From Saccharum officinarum (Eukaryota; Streptophyta; Magnoliopsida; Poales; Poaceae): a stretch of DNA of 64,000 nucleotides. Of this stretch, positions 11,315 through 21,102 are shown piece after piece. Numbering within the stretch: the first letter of the stretch is position 1; each line of letters starts with the position of its first letter. The notes under the pieces were generated by a model. The model saw only the letters and a list, made by a program, of their open reading frames with translations, searched no databases and was not told the DNA's origin. Position numbers and translations under genes: made by a program. The stretch is taken from the NCBI GenBank assembly GCA_020631735.1, contig CM036225.1, forward strand, positions 62,343,183-62,407,182, written 5' to 3'.

Positions 11315-11710
11315 TGTTGAAACCGGGCGATGCCCCGGCTTGAACACAACGCCGCCGGCGAGGCGAGAACGTCGATACACACGCACGCGAGAAAGTGAAA
11401 GTTTTTGGTGCTGCCAACGTGCGGCGTTTTCTATGTTTTCTTTTTTTGTTTATTGGATCAATACACGATCGTTGAGCGACCGAAACTCACGCCACACCGC
11501 CCAGGTGAGCGATGCCCTATTTTCCTGCGACGCCACGCGACGTGCCCGCCATGGACGCTGTGGCGCTGACCGAACACAGCACCTGACCATGCCGTGAGCT
11601 ACGCACGACTCCAGCCCACACACGACTTGTTCCTACCAGCTAATGACCTGACACGACTCAACATATGATAGTACGTATTTACAAAGATATGCAATGGATT
11701 TAAGCTAACA
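11315..11710 (-). repeat. 3' LTR of copia element
   Basis: 396 bp, TGTTG...TAACA on the plus strand, a direct copy of 16023-16422. The minus-strand polypurine tract TTAGGGGGTGATT abuts it at 11711-11723. Confidence 0.93.
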
Positions 11711-11724
11711 AATCACCCCCTAAA
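11711..11724 (-). other. Polypurine tract of copia element
   Basis: Minus-strand TTAGGGGGTGATT directly upstream of the 3' LTR, a typical plus-strand primer site for copia elements. Confidence 0.7.
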
Positions 11725-12688
11725 TCCTTTGCACCGAGCCGACTCCGAGCTTGTTCTTCATCTCGACGAATTTGACACGGCCAAGAGCTCTGGTCAGGAC
11801 GTCTGCTAATTGCTCAGCAGTCTCCACATGATCAACCTCCACAATGCCACTGTCGACACACTCTCTAATGTAATGATACTTCACATCAATGTGCTTGCTC
11901 CTGTCACGATGAACCGGATTCTTGCTCAGAGCTATGGCTGACATGTTGTCGACTTTCAGTTTCACAGTAGCTGGCTCTTTGGCTGACAGTTCACCAAGAA
12001 GGCGACTCAGCCAAACACTCTGACATGCTGCCCCTGCTGCTGCTATGTATTCTGCCTCACAGGATGAAAGAGCCACAATTCTTTGCTTCTGTGACATCCA
12101 AGTGATCAGACTTGTGCCCAGGAAAAACACCATCCCAGTAGTACTCTTCCTGTCATCAACATCTCCAGCAAAATCACTGTCACTGTAACCTATGAGTTCA
12201 GTTACATGTGACTGATTTCTCTTGTAGTGGCAGCCATGTCCCAAGGTCCCTTTTATGTATCTGAGAATGTGTTTCACTGCCTTCCAATGTTGTATCCCTG
12301 GAGCTTCCATGTACCTGCTAACCAGCCCCACTGAATGTGCAAGATCTGGTCTAGTGTTCACAAGGTATCTCAGACTACCAATTATGCTTCTGTATTTTGT
12401 GGCATCCACTGGTTCTCCTGCATCTTTCTTGCTCAACTTCATTCCTACTTCGAGTGGTGTCTTGGTAGGATTACACTTGGACATACCAGTCACTTCTAGT
12501 ATCTTGGCTGCATAAGAACTCTGACTGACAGTGATGCCATCAGATTCTTGCTTCACCTCAATCCCCAGATAATAGCTCAAAAGTCCCAAGTCACTCATAC
12601 TGAATCTGTGCTGCATCTCCTTCTTGAATTCAGTTGTGTCTTCAGCTCTAGGCCCTGCTATGATCAGGCCATCAAACATATACACCAA
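11720..12688 (-). CDS. copia RT C-terminal part and RNase H
   Basis: Reads from the RT active-site region through RNase H. RT landmarks include LGLLSYYLGIEV and GSLRYLVNTRPDLAHSVG. RNase H shows SDSDFAGDVDDRKSTTG, SSCEAEYIAAA and VDNMSAIAL, ending LGVGSVQRI beside the LTR. The catalytic box normally reading YVDD is destroyed: a one-base T excess at about 12690 shifts frame from 12672-13436, and the second aspartate reads Gly (DGLIIAG). The RT is catalytically dead as assembled. Confidence 0.9.
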   Translation of the reverse strand: MVYMFDGLIIAGPRAEDTTEFKKEMQHRFSMSDLGLLSYYLGIEVKQESDGITVSQSSYAAKILEVTGMSKCNPTKTPLEVGMKLSKKDAGEPVDATKYRSIIGSLRYLVNTRPDLAHSVGLVSRYMEAPGIQHWKAVKHILRYIKGTLGHGCHYKRNQSHVTELIGYSDSDFAGDVDDRKSTTGMVFFLGTSLITWMSQKQRIVALSSCEAEYIAAAGAACQSVWLSRLLGELSAKEPATVKLKVDNMSAIALSKNPVHRDRSKHIDVKYHYIRECVDSGIVEVDHVETAEQLADVLTRALGRVKFVEMKNKLGVGSVQRI

Positions 12689-13436
12689 TTATCAGAAATG
12701 ACTTTTGATCACCTCTTCTGTACACAGCATACTCCAGCTTGCTTCTCACAAAACCAAGCTGAATCAGTTCCCTATCAAGCCTTGCATTCCATGCTCTCGG
12801 CGCCTGGCGCAAGCCATACAAAGCCTTATTCAGTTTCAGAACCTGATGTTGATTATCTCCAATCATAAATCCTGGTGGCTGACTGACATATACTTCCTCC
12901 TTGAGTTTGCCATTGAGAAAAGCCGATTTTACATCCATGTGATGGACCTGCCATCCACCATGAGCTGCAAGTGCCAAAATCAACCGGACTGTCTCAATAC
13001 GAGCCACAGGTGCATACACTTCATCAAAGTCAATTCCTTGCCGTTGAGCATATCCTTTGGCTACCAAACGAGCCTTGTGCTTCACAATATTTCCTGCAGG
13101 ATCTTTTTTCACTTTGAACACCCATTTGAGCCCAATTGCATGCTGTCCAGCAGGCAACCTGCTTGGCTCCCAGGTGTGGTTCTCCCTGATTGCTGCTAGT
13201 TCAGCTTCCATGGCTTTCTTCCAGCAATCCTCGGCTAAAGCTGCCTCAACTCCAGTGGGCTCATCAGCAGCTACTAAGCACACTCCACTGTATTCAAAAT
13301 CCATTACCACCTCTGTAGTGTCAAGGAGATCAGGAATGGTTCTGAAACGCAGTGGTACACCTTCAGAGTCCTCAGCTCCATCAGCTGGTGGTGTTGCCCA
13401 TTGAACTTGGAATGGCGAGGGAGTGAGCTCTGGCAC
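12672..13436 (-). CDS. copia RT N-terminal part
   Basis: Typical copia RT: WKKAMEAELAAIRENHTWE, LKWVFKVKKDPAGNIVKHKA, GIDFDEVYAPVARIETVRL, VHHMDVKSAFLNG and LNKALYGLRQAPRAWN. It stops at VYV, right before the catalytic DD. It is in the same frame as the integrase part and separated from it by one UAG at about 13524. Confidence 0.92.
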   Translation of the reverse strand: MPELTPSPFQVQWATPPADGAEDSEGVPLRFRTIPDLLDTTEVVMDFEYSGVCLVAADEPTGVEAALAEDCWKKAMEAELAAIRENHTWEPSRLPAGQHAIGLKWVFKVKKDPAGNIVKHKARLVAKGYAQRQGIDFDEVYAPVARIETVRLILALAAHGGWQVHHMDVKSAFLNGKLKEEVYVSQPPGFMIGDNQHQVLKLNKALYGLRQAPRAWNARLDRELIQLGFVRSKLEYAVYRRGDQKSFLIIGVYV

Positions 13437-13523
13437 TTCAGGGCCCTCGTTGGGGTACTGAGGTGTTGCCGGTGATCCTCCTCCAGCTGCCGAGTGTTGC
13501 GGCTCAGGCGATGACGGCTCTCC

Positions 13524-15038
13524 CTATACTGGTTCAGCCTGGGCGTCAATTGGGGCTGTTGTCGGATCACCAACAGTGTCTGGGTAATACACTGTCAGTG
13601 GCACTGCAGTTTCAGCCGGAGTCGCGCCGTCTGCCGCCCAGTTCCACGCCTTCTTCTCGTCGAAGATCACGTCTCGGGTGACCATCAGCTTCTTGCCCAC
13701 TGGGTCATACACCCTATAGGCCTTGGTCCTGGGTTCATAGCCGAAGAACACCCCCGAAACCGACCTGTCCGCCAGCTTGGTGATGCCGGGGCCGACGCGC
13801 TTGGCATAGGCCACGCACCCAAAAGTGCGCAGATGGCGGACACTGGGCTTCTTCCCGTACCAAGCCTCGAATGGGGTTCTCCCCTCCAAGCTTCTCGTAG
13901 GCGACAGGTTAAGGATGTAGACCGCCGTCTTGACAGCTTCTCCCCAGAATTTGGCTGGCACCTTCATGCTTTTCAGCAAGCACCGAGCCATCTCGACCAC
14001 CGATTGGTTCCGGCGCTCAACAACGCCGTTTTGTTGAGGAGAGTATGGCGCTGTGGTGTTGTGCTTGATCCCCTGCTCATTACAGTATGCAGTGAACACA
14101 TTTGAGTTGAACTCACCACCACGGTCACTTCTGAATGCCTTGAGACAGCGTCCGTGCTCACGTTCAGCTGCTGCCTGGACCTTCTTGAAGTACTGGAATG
14201 CCTCGTCCTTCGTTGTCAGCAGCTCGAGCCACATGAACCTGCTATAGTCGTCCACAATGAGGAGGAAAAATGATTTCCCTCCTAGAGTCGGTGGAGAGAT
14301 GTGGCTGCATAGATCACCATGGAACAGCTCCAATCCGCGCTCTGCGCGGTACACCGAGGCATGTAGAAAGGGAGTGCGGTGCTGCTTGCCGAGCGCGCAG
14401 CCATCACACACCTGCTCACCTTTCTGGATTAGAGGTATGCCTTCAACCATCTCCTTCAGTCCCAGCTCCCGCAGAGACCGGAAGTTCAGATGCCCATATC
14501 GGGCATGCCAGCGCCATGCCTCTTCTTCAATCTTGGACATCAGACAAACTGGCGCGCACAAGGTAGGCTTCATGGTGTACAGCCTGTTTTTGCGCGTCGC
14601 CCGTACTAGGACTGTTTGCTCCCGATCGAGCACTTGCAGAACTCCATCGTCGATCTCAATTCTGCAGCCTCCCTCTTCCAGTTGTCCAAGACTAATGATA
14701 TTGCATTTCAATGATGGAATATAGTATACCTCTATCAGAACTCTGTGTTCCTGGTTCTTCCCTGAGACCATCACAGCGCCGAGGCCGCGAATCTCCACCT
14801 TGGAGCCATCTCCGAATCGAACGGCGCCACGCACCGTCTCGTCTAGCGATGTCAGAGCCTCGCGGCTCCCCGTCATATGGTTTATTGCGCCCATGTCGAG
14901 GATCCAGGCGCCATCACCGTACTCCTCCGGGAACACGCATTCCTGGTTAAGGAACACGCTTTGCGTTGGAGAGGTGTGCACGACGCTGCAGACCTCCGTC
15001 AGCAGCAGCGCTGGCTGCTCGTCGTCGGCCTTCGCCAC
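13524..15038 (-). CDS. copia protease and integrase
   Basis: The protease active site reads WILDMGAINHMTG where copia families usually have DSGA, a likely inactivating change. Integrase follows, with zinc-binding HARYGHLNF...CDGCALGKQ, core aspartates in DLCSHISPP and FRSDRGGEF, Glu in NGVVERRNQ, and the C-terminal AYRVYDP region. It begins one in-frame stop after gag. 504 residues; the length is normal for this section. Confidence 0.92.
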   Translation of the reverse strand: MAKADDEQPALLLTEVCSVVHTSPTQSVFLNQECVFPEEYGDGAWILDMGAINHMTGSREALTSLDETVRGAVRFGDGSKVEIRGLGAVMVSGKNQEHRVLIEVYYIPSLKCNIISLGQLEEGGCRIEIDDGVLQVLDREQTVLVRATRKNRLYTMKPTLCAPVCLMSKIEEEAWRWHARYGHLNFRSLRELGLKEMVEGIPLIQKGEQVCDGCALGKQHRTPFLHASVYRAERGLELFHGDLCSHISPPTLGGKSFFLLIVDDYSRFMWLELLTTKDEAFQYFKKVQAAAEREHGRCLKAFRSDRGGEFNSNVFTAYCNEQGIKHNTTAPYSPQQNGVVERRNQSVVEMARCLLKSMKVPAKFWGEAVKTAVYILNLSPTRSLEGRTPFEAWYGKKPSVRHLRTFGCVAYAKRVGPGITKLADRSVSGVFFGYEPRTKAYRVYDPVGKKLMVTRDVIFDEKKAWNWAADGATPAETAVPLTVYYPDTVGDPTTAPIDAQAEPV

Positions 15039-15050
15039 ATGAGTGGCCTC

Positions 15051-15854
15051 CTACTGCTCCTTCTCCTTCTTCGACCTTTTGCACTCCTTGGCCCAGTGGC
15101 CATAGATGCCGCAATTCTTGCACCACCCCTTGCGTCGTGGTGTTCCCATCAACGTGAGCTTGACGCCGGAGTCGCCGCGCGCTGCGGCCTTCCCCTTGTC
15201 GCCGGAGTGTGCACCATTCTTGCCGCCGGATGACGACGACTCGGACTGGAGGCGATGCTTTTTCTTCGCAGCCCAGTCTTCCTCGGTCAGCAGAAGCCGA
15301 CCGGCCTTGTCAGTTACCTGATCCACCGTGGGCTCGAACCGATCCTCAGCAGCTTGGAGTCGCCCCACGAGCTCTTCTATCGTCAACGTCTTCATGTCGC
15401 AAAACATCTCAATAGCGACCGCCAGCTGATTGTAGCGTGCCGAGATGACACGAAGAAACTTCTTCACGACCCTAGTGTCATCGACGCTGGTGTCGCCGAG
15501 GGCTTGCAGATTGGTGGCGATGTCGGTGATGCGGACGGCGAAATCTTCGACAGTCTCCCCTTCACGGAACGTGATCGTCTCGAACTCCCTCAGGAGCTTT
15601 TGAGCGTTCACCTCCTTGACGCGATCCGCCCCTAGCCGCATCGTCTTCACCGCCTCCCAAGCCTCCTTCGCACTCTTCTTCGCCGCGATCCCAGCGTGCA
15701 GCTCTTTCGGAACGCCACGGATCACCGCGGCCAGGGCTAGGCGATCCTGCCGCCTCTCCACCTTGGATGACTCGATCGCATCCCGCAACCGCATACCCTT
15801 CAGATTCATCTGCATAAGCAGTGACCATTCATGGTAATTGGTGCGGGTCAGCAT
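15051..15854 (-). CDS. copia Gag
   Basis: 267 residues. The Gag core begins MLTRTNYHEWSLLMQMNL and includes KEAWEAVKTMRLGADRV and the UBN2-like LLREFETITFREGETVEDF. A single CCHC knuckle (CKNCGIYGHWAKEC) is followed by a lysine-rich tail ending EKEQ and UAG. The next codon frame continues as pol without a shift. Confidence 0.93.
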   Translation of the reverse strand: MLTRTNYHEWSLLMQMNLKGMRLRDAIESSKVERRQDRLALAAVIRGVPKELHAGIAAKKSAKEAWEAVKTMRLGADRVKEVNAQKLLREFETITFREGETVEDFAVRITDIATNLQALGDTSVDDTRVVKKFLRVISARYNQLAVAIEMFCDMKTLTIEELVGRLQAAEDRFEPTVDQVTDKAGRLLLTEEDWAAKKKHRLQSESSSSGGKNGAHSGDKGKAAARGDSGVKLTLMGTPRRKGWCKNCGIYGHWAKECKRSKKEKEQ

Positions 15855-16008
15855 CGGCTAGGTGCGATTCCCCGCCGCCACCTGCATCGCGCACTCCATC
15901 ACCGCCGCTCCCCATCTTTCCTCTCTGATGGCTTCTTGGGGTTCGGCTTGAATTTTTTCAGAGCCAGCGATCGCAGAGGACTCACGGATCCGCTGTAGAA
16001 CATGTCTA

Positions 16009-16020
16009 GCTCCGATACCA
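16009..16020 (-). other. Primer-binding site of copia element
   Basis: Minus-strand TGGTATCGGAGC two bases after the 5' LTR, complementary to the 3' end of initiator methionine tRNA. Confidence 0.85.
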
Positions 16021-16022
16021 GT

Positions 16023-16422
16023 TGTTGAAACCGGACGATGCCCTAGCTTGAACACGACGCCGCTGGCGAGGCGAGAACGTCGATACACACGCACGCGAGA
16101 AAGTGGAAGTTTTTGGTGCTGCCAACGTCGCAGCGTTTTCTGTGTTTTCTTTTCTTGTTTATTGGATCAATACACGATCGCTGAGGGACCGAAACTCACG
16201 CCACACCGTCCAGGTGCGCGACGCCCTATTATCCTGCGACGCCACACGACGTGCCCGCCATGGACGCTGTGGCGCTGACCGAACACAGCACCTGGCCATG
16301 CTGTGAGCTACGCACGACTCCAGCCCACACACGACTTGTTCCTACCAGCTAATGACCTGACACGACTCAACACATGCTAGTACGTATTTACAAAGAAGAT
16401 ATGCAATGGATTTAAGCTAACA
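16023..16422 (-). repeat. 5' LTR of copia element
   Basis: 400 bp, direct repeat of 11315-11710 with about 5% differences and small indels. Confidence 0.93.
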
Positions 16423-16488
16423 CGCGGGCTCGGGCTTCTTGCCCTCGTCCCCCTTTGCCGCCGTCTCGACGATGCTGCTCCCCGACAT
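16423..16488 (-). pseudogene. Unknown small family, locus B/C: 5' end
   Basis: Encodes MSGSSIVETAAKGDEGKKPE followed by Pro-Ala on the minus strand, up to the copia insertion. The start codon and context match loci A and D. Together with 11137-11309 and 10257-10671 it forms one frame of 217 residues plus stop after removing both insertions. A TATATAG box lies about 160 bp upstream (16644-16651). Confidence 0.75.
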
Positions 16489-16643
16489 CCTGACTGGCCG
16501 TCCGCGCAGCTTAGATCGGGGTGCTTGGTGACGCTGATCTCTCGTTGGCGGCGATCAGGCGATGGACTGCTCGGTCTGCTCCCGCCTGTTGGTTTGGTTG
16601 ATGAGAACGAGTCCTGACTCCTGAGTCCAGCCGCCCAGGGCGT

Positions 16644-16651
16644 CTATATAT
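16644..16651 (-). promoter_or_regulatory. TATA box of locus B/C
   Basis: ATATATAG on the minus strand upstream of the start at 16488. Sequence around and beyond it, to about 17118, aligns with the upstream region of locus D (24043-24720). Confidence 0.5.
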
Positions 16652-16933
16652 GTGAATGCATGGACCTTCTCTGCCTCGAACTCGGCCGCCGGCCCGTGGC
16701 CCCGTGGGCCTGTCAACGCCTCTCCGATTCCAATCCTGCCTGACCCGGCCTGAGTACGATTCGGTTTCATCTTCCATATAGTTTCAGTGTCTCGTTTGTT
16801 AGGAAGGTGAAGTCACTGCCGGACTGAAGTCTCTGCATATCGATCAGACATATGAACGCCAATTCACAATGCTTGAGACTGTTGCTGCGTCAAACACTTG
16901 AAAATTATTAAGCTCACCGTCAAAATGCTCCTG

Positions 16934-17046
16934 CTCCGTCCGTTACAAATTATAAGATATTTTTTTTATTCAAGATGTTATGTTCTTATATGGCAAAAAA
17001 ATATATCTTAAAAACCATAGCGTCTTAAAATTTAAAATAGAATGAG
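16934..17046. mobile_element. Stowaway-like MITE
   Basis: Begins CTCCGTCCGTTACAAATTAT and ends near AGAATGAG before TA. The paralogous site 24524-24649 keeps the canonical CTCCCTCCGTTCCAAATTA terminus and TA duplications. Because both paralogues carry it, it predates the B/C-D duplication. Confidence 0.65.
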
Positions 17047-17127
17047 TACTAAATAATCTTTTTATTTGGCCACATACTAATTCTCAGTTGCGTTCACCGC
17101 AGAGCCACCTGCAGTGTAAATAAATAT

Positions 17128-18677
17128 CGGTAATGATACATACAGGGCGTCCGACCCGCGCCGGACGCCCCGCCTTCACTCGTTCGCCTCCTCTCTGCCT
17201 CCACTCGCAAACTCGCTCGCCTCCTCCCCGCCCGCGTCTGGTGCTCCCTCCCCCTTCTCCCTCCCCCTCCCTTCCTCCCCTCCCCTCCTTCCCCCTCTTC
17301 CTCCTCACCGTTGCGACATGCACGTCCTCCTCGCCACCGGAGTTGGGGGCGACGACGGCAGCATCCGGTGAGCCCACGCACCTCCCCCTCCCTCCTCGGT
17401 GCTCTCGCCCTCACGCGCCGCTAGCTCCATGGGCTCCGACGAGGTAGGTAGGGAGGGATCTAGATCTGAGGCACCACTCCTCCTCCTTCTCCCCCTCTGA
17501 TTCTCGATCTGTTCCCTCCTCTTACTCTCTCTCCTCTTCCTGTTCCTCCTCCTCCCTCCCCTCTCTGGATCTATAGTTTTCATGGTGGCTAGAGTTTGTG
17601 GCGATTCAGATCTACATGCAACAGATGATGTGAAATGCTTTTTGCATGATTCTCTGATGTTGCAGCCATCCCCTCCTCCTCCCCCCGTTATCCTCTAGAT
17701 CTGAGGTCTCCTGCCTCCTCCTCCTCTGCATCTGACTTTTCTCCTCCTGCTCCTTCACTTCTCCATTAGATCTGAGATGCAGCGGTGGGGCTAGAGTTTG
17801 TGGCAATTTTTTGTTGCACCAGGCCTGTTTATGTTGTTGCAGTAGTGTCTTTTTGCTAATGCACAACCTTTTTCTTCTTTTTGTTTCACTAGTTTCTTGC
17901 TGATGTTTCATTCTTGTATTGCAGTTTGTTGCAATAGCTTTGGGTTGCTGTTGCACAAGTATGCATTAGCACTTTTCTAGATGTTGCAGTAGTTTTGTTA
18001 TGTTTGTTTCAGTTATTTTGATTTGTTGTTTCAACGAGTAAGTCACTTTGTTTCAACATGTATGCATTACTATTTTTTGGAAGTTTTAGCAGCTCCTCTA
18101 CATTGTTTCATTAGCAGCGCTTCTGCTTTGTTGCAATATCTTTTTCTCCCTTGTTGTAGTAGTTTCACCTCGCTGTTGCAGTGGATGTGTTTGAATGTTG
18201 CATTAGACTATTTTTTTGTGTTGCAGTTCGTATTTTTTTTTTTGTTGTATTAGTTGTTTTTTCGATGTTTCAATAGCTTTTTTCGTTTGTTTCACCAGTT
18301 TTGTTTCGTTTTGTTGCATTAGGGTGTCCTTCGTTGTTACAATAGCATTTTTCCTTTGTTGCAGCTGGGGGCGGGGTGGGCTATGGTGGTGAGCTGGTGG
18401 CGGGGGGGTGGAGGTGCTGGGGATCGGCGAGTTTGGGGCGGGGGTAGACCTGTGCGCGCGGGGGGGTCGCATTTCTCTGTGCGGGGACAGGGCGGGGGGG
18501 TCGCGTCCATGCGGGGCGGGGGGCGGGGTCGCATTTCTTCTCCGTGCGGGGACGGGGCGGGGGAAGAGGGTCGCGTTTTTTTCTTCTTCTTTTTCCGTGA
18601 GGTGCGGGGCTGGTACTACTCGCTGCGGCGTCCGGCGCTAGCGCCCGGATCCGGACGTCCGGGCGCTAGCAGGACCG
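17128..18677. mobile_element. Mutator-like element with TGTTGCA array, 1.55 kb
   Basis: Flanked by perfect 9-bp duplications AATAAATAT (17119-17127 and 18678-18686). The paralogue near 24715-24745 has the uninterrupted site. The ends are CGGTAATG...GGGCGTCCG and, as reverse complement, CGGTCCTGCTAGCGCCCGG. The interior holds a pyrimidine-rich CT block (17160-17580), a TGTTGCA-type array (17610-18365) and a G-rich block (18366-18560). No transposase is seen, so it is non-autonomous. Confidence 0.75.
17610..18365 (+). repeat. Degenerate TGTTGCA repeat array
   Basis: TGTTGCA or TTGTTGCA-like heptamers recur every 20-40 bp. Related arrays occur in the elements at 25231-26426 (inverted), 31926-32417, 33204-34332 and 55450-55965 (inverted), always pointing toward the CTAGCGCCCGG terminus. 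Confidence 0.6.
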
Positions 18678-18730
18678 AATAAATATATATAAGCCTATGT
18701 TGCTAAGGAAAATTACAAAATTTTCATTTA

Positions 18731-19485
18731 CTACATATATGCCCGTGCGTTGTCTCGGGGTCGTATTTTTTTAATTGAACCTTAATAATAGGACGCGGAC
18801 GTTTGAGCTACAAGAACTTCGTATTGAACATGAACATGTGAGCTCTGAGTGGGGGATGTTTCGTATCAGACGTAGATGTGTAAGTAGGGATCGAGACTTG
18901 GTATTATCGGGTAGATGACAACGTTACAATCTTCTTAAGTGTAAATGTTCATTCAACTTTTATAAAAATTTATTACTCATACCTAAAATCACATAAATAT
19001 ACTACTCTCACCAATTTAGTTGGTAAATTTTAAATCTAGTCGAGTTTTTTTTTCCCCGGAGATTTGACAATTAGTTTTTTTTACCGGAGAGAAGATTTTT
19101 TTTAGATTCCTACAGAGCCAGGTCGTTTTTATTTCCATTCGAACTGCCTGTGGATAGAGCTTTTTATTAGTTTTTTTTTCTACCAGAGAGGAGATTTTTT
19201 AGGATTCACACGGAGCCCCTGTGAGCTTTTTTAATTAGATGTAGATAGATGTGAGGCTACCGACCGTCCCTAGGAGGCTTCCGACTGTCCCCGACGTAAA
19301 CTCTGGAGAATTGGCTCCGACACGGACTTTGTATAGTGATTTTGGATTTCAGACGTGCCGCGGAGGTGTGCGGACTTTGGATTTCTGGTGCGAAGGAATG
19401 GTGACGGGATAATATACGATTTTTTTTGTATCACCGGGTAGATGATTACTTTAGGGTTTTTTTAGGTGTAGAGATAGAGAAGAGA
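18731..19485. mobile_element. Non-autonomous DNA element (class uncertain)
   Basis: Inserted relative to the paralogue at 24781-24800: flanking text '...tttcattta' and 'taacaaacctagatag' is contiguous there. The left end reads CTACATATATGCCCGTGCGT, a terminus common in grass DNA transposons. Only a 2-3 bp target duplication (TA or TTA) is possible. There is no coding content. Confidence 0.5.
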
Positions 19486-19513
19486 TATATAACAAACCTA
19501 GATAGATCCATAG

Positions 19514-19696
19514 TGGCAGGCCGACGGGACCCTATCGGCAGGCCAGTAGCCGACTGGCCCCCGATCAGGTCAGACATGACTGGTCAGTGTAGCCTTATCG
19601 GGCCGATTGGCCTGTCAGCCCGTGGAGAGCCGATAGGGTCTATCGACCACCCATGAGTCGTCAGGCCACAAAATATCTACCGCGGCCTCTCTTCTT

Positions 19697-19734
<38 letters not shown>

Positions 19735-20590
19735 GGCTGCACCGTCGCCCGCCGAAGCGCTGTCGGGCCGCCCTCGCCGGCGACCACCGGATCCGGCGGT
19801 GGGCTTGATGCCGTAGCCCCCACCACGCCGGCGCTGCACCTCACCGGCCTCGTTGCAGGTATGTGTGTTTGTTTTTTTTTGTTAAATGTAGTTAGTTTTG
19901 TTAGGATTTGTCAGTTTTGTTAAATGTAGTTAGTGTAGTTAGGATTTGTGTGGTTAGTTTAGTTAGGATTTGTTAGTTTTGTTTAGTAGTTAGACTTAGT
20001 TAAATTAGGTTAGTTTATTAGGGTTATTTAGGGTTAGTTTATTTTATTAGTTTAGTTTAGATTACTTTATTTTATTATGGTTAGGGCTTAGGGTTAGTTT
20101 AGATTGATTTTGTTAGTTTAGTTTATTTTTTCAGGGCTAGGGTTAGGTTTAGATTATTTATTACTTTTTGTTTGGTAGGGTTAGGGTTAGGGTTAGTTGT
20201 TGTTAAGCTTAGGTTTATGGCCAAAATTTTCATGGTACCTCATTTAGCTTACACGATATTTTGCACGCTGCGAATAGGGATGTTGACCGATTAGTCCCTA
20301 TATAAAAATTTGAGATATATCATCCCGGGCTTTCGGCCCTTCAAAAGCCGATAGGGCCCCAATCGGCACCGACAGCCGAGCATCGGCTGCCACGTTGGCG
20401 CCACGTAGTCCTGTCGACCCGTGAGCTGCTGACTGGGGACCTATCGGCCTGTGAGCTACCGACCTGTCGGCCCATGAGCTGCCGACCGGGCCCCTAGCGG
20501 CACCGACAGCCGGCCGTCGGCTGCCACATTGGTGCCACGTAGTCCTGTCGGCCCCTATCGGCACCGACAGCCGCGCGCTATATATTGTAA
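19514..20590. repeat. GCCGATAGGG-rich repeat element
   Basis: Starts where paralogy with 24830 stops. Contains a GCCGAYAGGG/CCTATCGGC motif in both orientations at 19515-19655 and 20330-20580. A block containing 'cggcaccgacagcc' and 'gccacgtagtcctgtcg' is repeated about 135 bp apart (near 20361 and 20498). The middle is T-rich low-complexity DNA. It is probably a non-autonomous transposon with sub-terminal repeats; no gene. Confidence 0.45.
19699..19732. repeat. (TC)n microsatellite
   Basis: About 17 TC dinucleotides in a row. Confidence 0.95.
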
Positions 20591-21102
20591 CCCTGATGAA
20601 TCTTGAATGAGTGGAAGTATTGAATCCCAAAAAAATGTTTTTTATAATTGACAGTCAAAACAATCTTTAGAGCCAGCTAGCAAAACCGTTGCTATGCCAT
20701 CGATTATAAAAACAAATTATTTTCAGAGAACAGTTTTCTAACCATCCCTACAAATTTATTTTTAGAAATGATTTTCTTAAGACAACCGCCCTTAAAAATC
20801 GATTTTCAAGGTCGGTTGACTTAAGTCGATCGTCCCTTAAACTTTTAGACCACTCGCCTCATGCATTTTGTCTCCTACCACTATACTACGAACTTACTTG
20901 TGACTACTTATATGATGCTATCTTTTGTACTAATATATACGAATCTTGTAATCAATATTTTGACTTATAAACAATCTTAAATGGGAATATTTTCAACTAC
21001 AAAGTTTTAGATCTCATCGAGCACTACAACTTCGATAGAGGACATTTCTCCGCCCAAGGTCATTTGAAAAATTCAAAAAAAATTAATATATATATATATA
21101 TA
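20591..21102. other. No gene recognised
   Basis: AT-rich spacer ending in an (AT)n run that borders the long-TIR element. Confidence 0.4.

Larger units (their letters stand above)
11315..16422 (-). mobile_element. Ty1/copia LTR retrotransposon, 5.1 kb
   Basis: Complete element in the orientation of its host gene. LTRs are 11315-11710 and 16023-16422, both running TGTTGAAACC to TTAAGCTAACA. They differ at roughly 20 positions by eye, about 5%, so the insertion is not recent. Target duplications are CGTGG (11310-11314) and CGCGG (16423-16427), one mismatch. The order gag, protease, integrase, RT, RNase H identifies Ty1/copia. Coding capacity is broken by in-frame stops after gag and after integrase, a frameshift at the RT active site and a DMG protease motif, so it is not autonomous. 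It interrupts locus B/C about 22 codons after its start. Confidence 0.95.

Noticed and set aside
15562..15828. Opposite-strand and alternative-frame ORFs over copia gag
   Set aside because: Shadow frames of a GC-rich coding region with clear Gag homology; the same holds for plus-strand ORFs at 12255-15635 and 45082-49647.
20170..20200. Telomere-like 'agggttagggttagggtta'
   Set aside because: Only three to four units, and the plant telomere repeat is TTTAGGG. It sits in a generally GTTAG/TTTAG-rich low-complexity tract.
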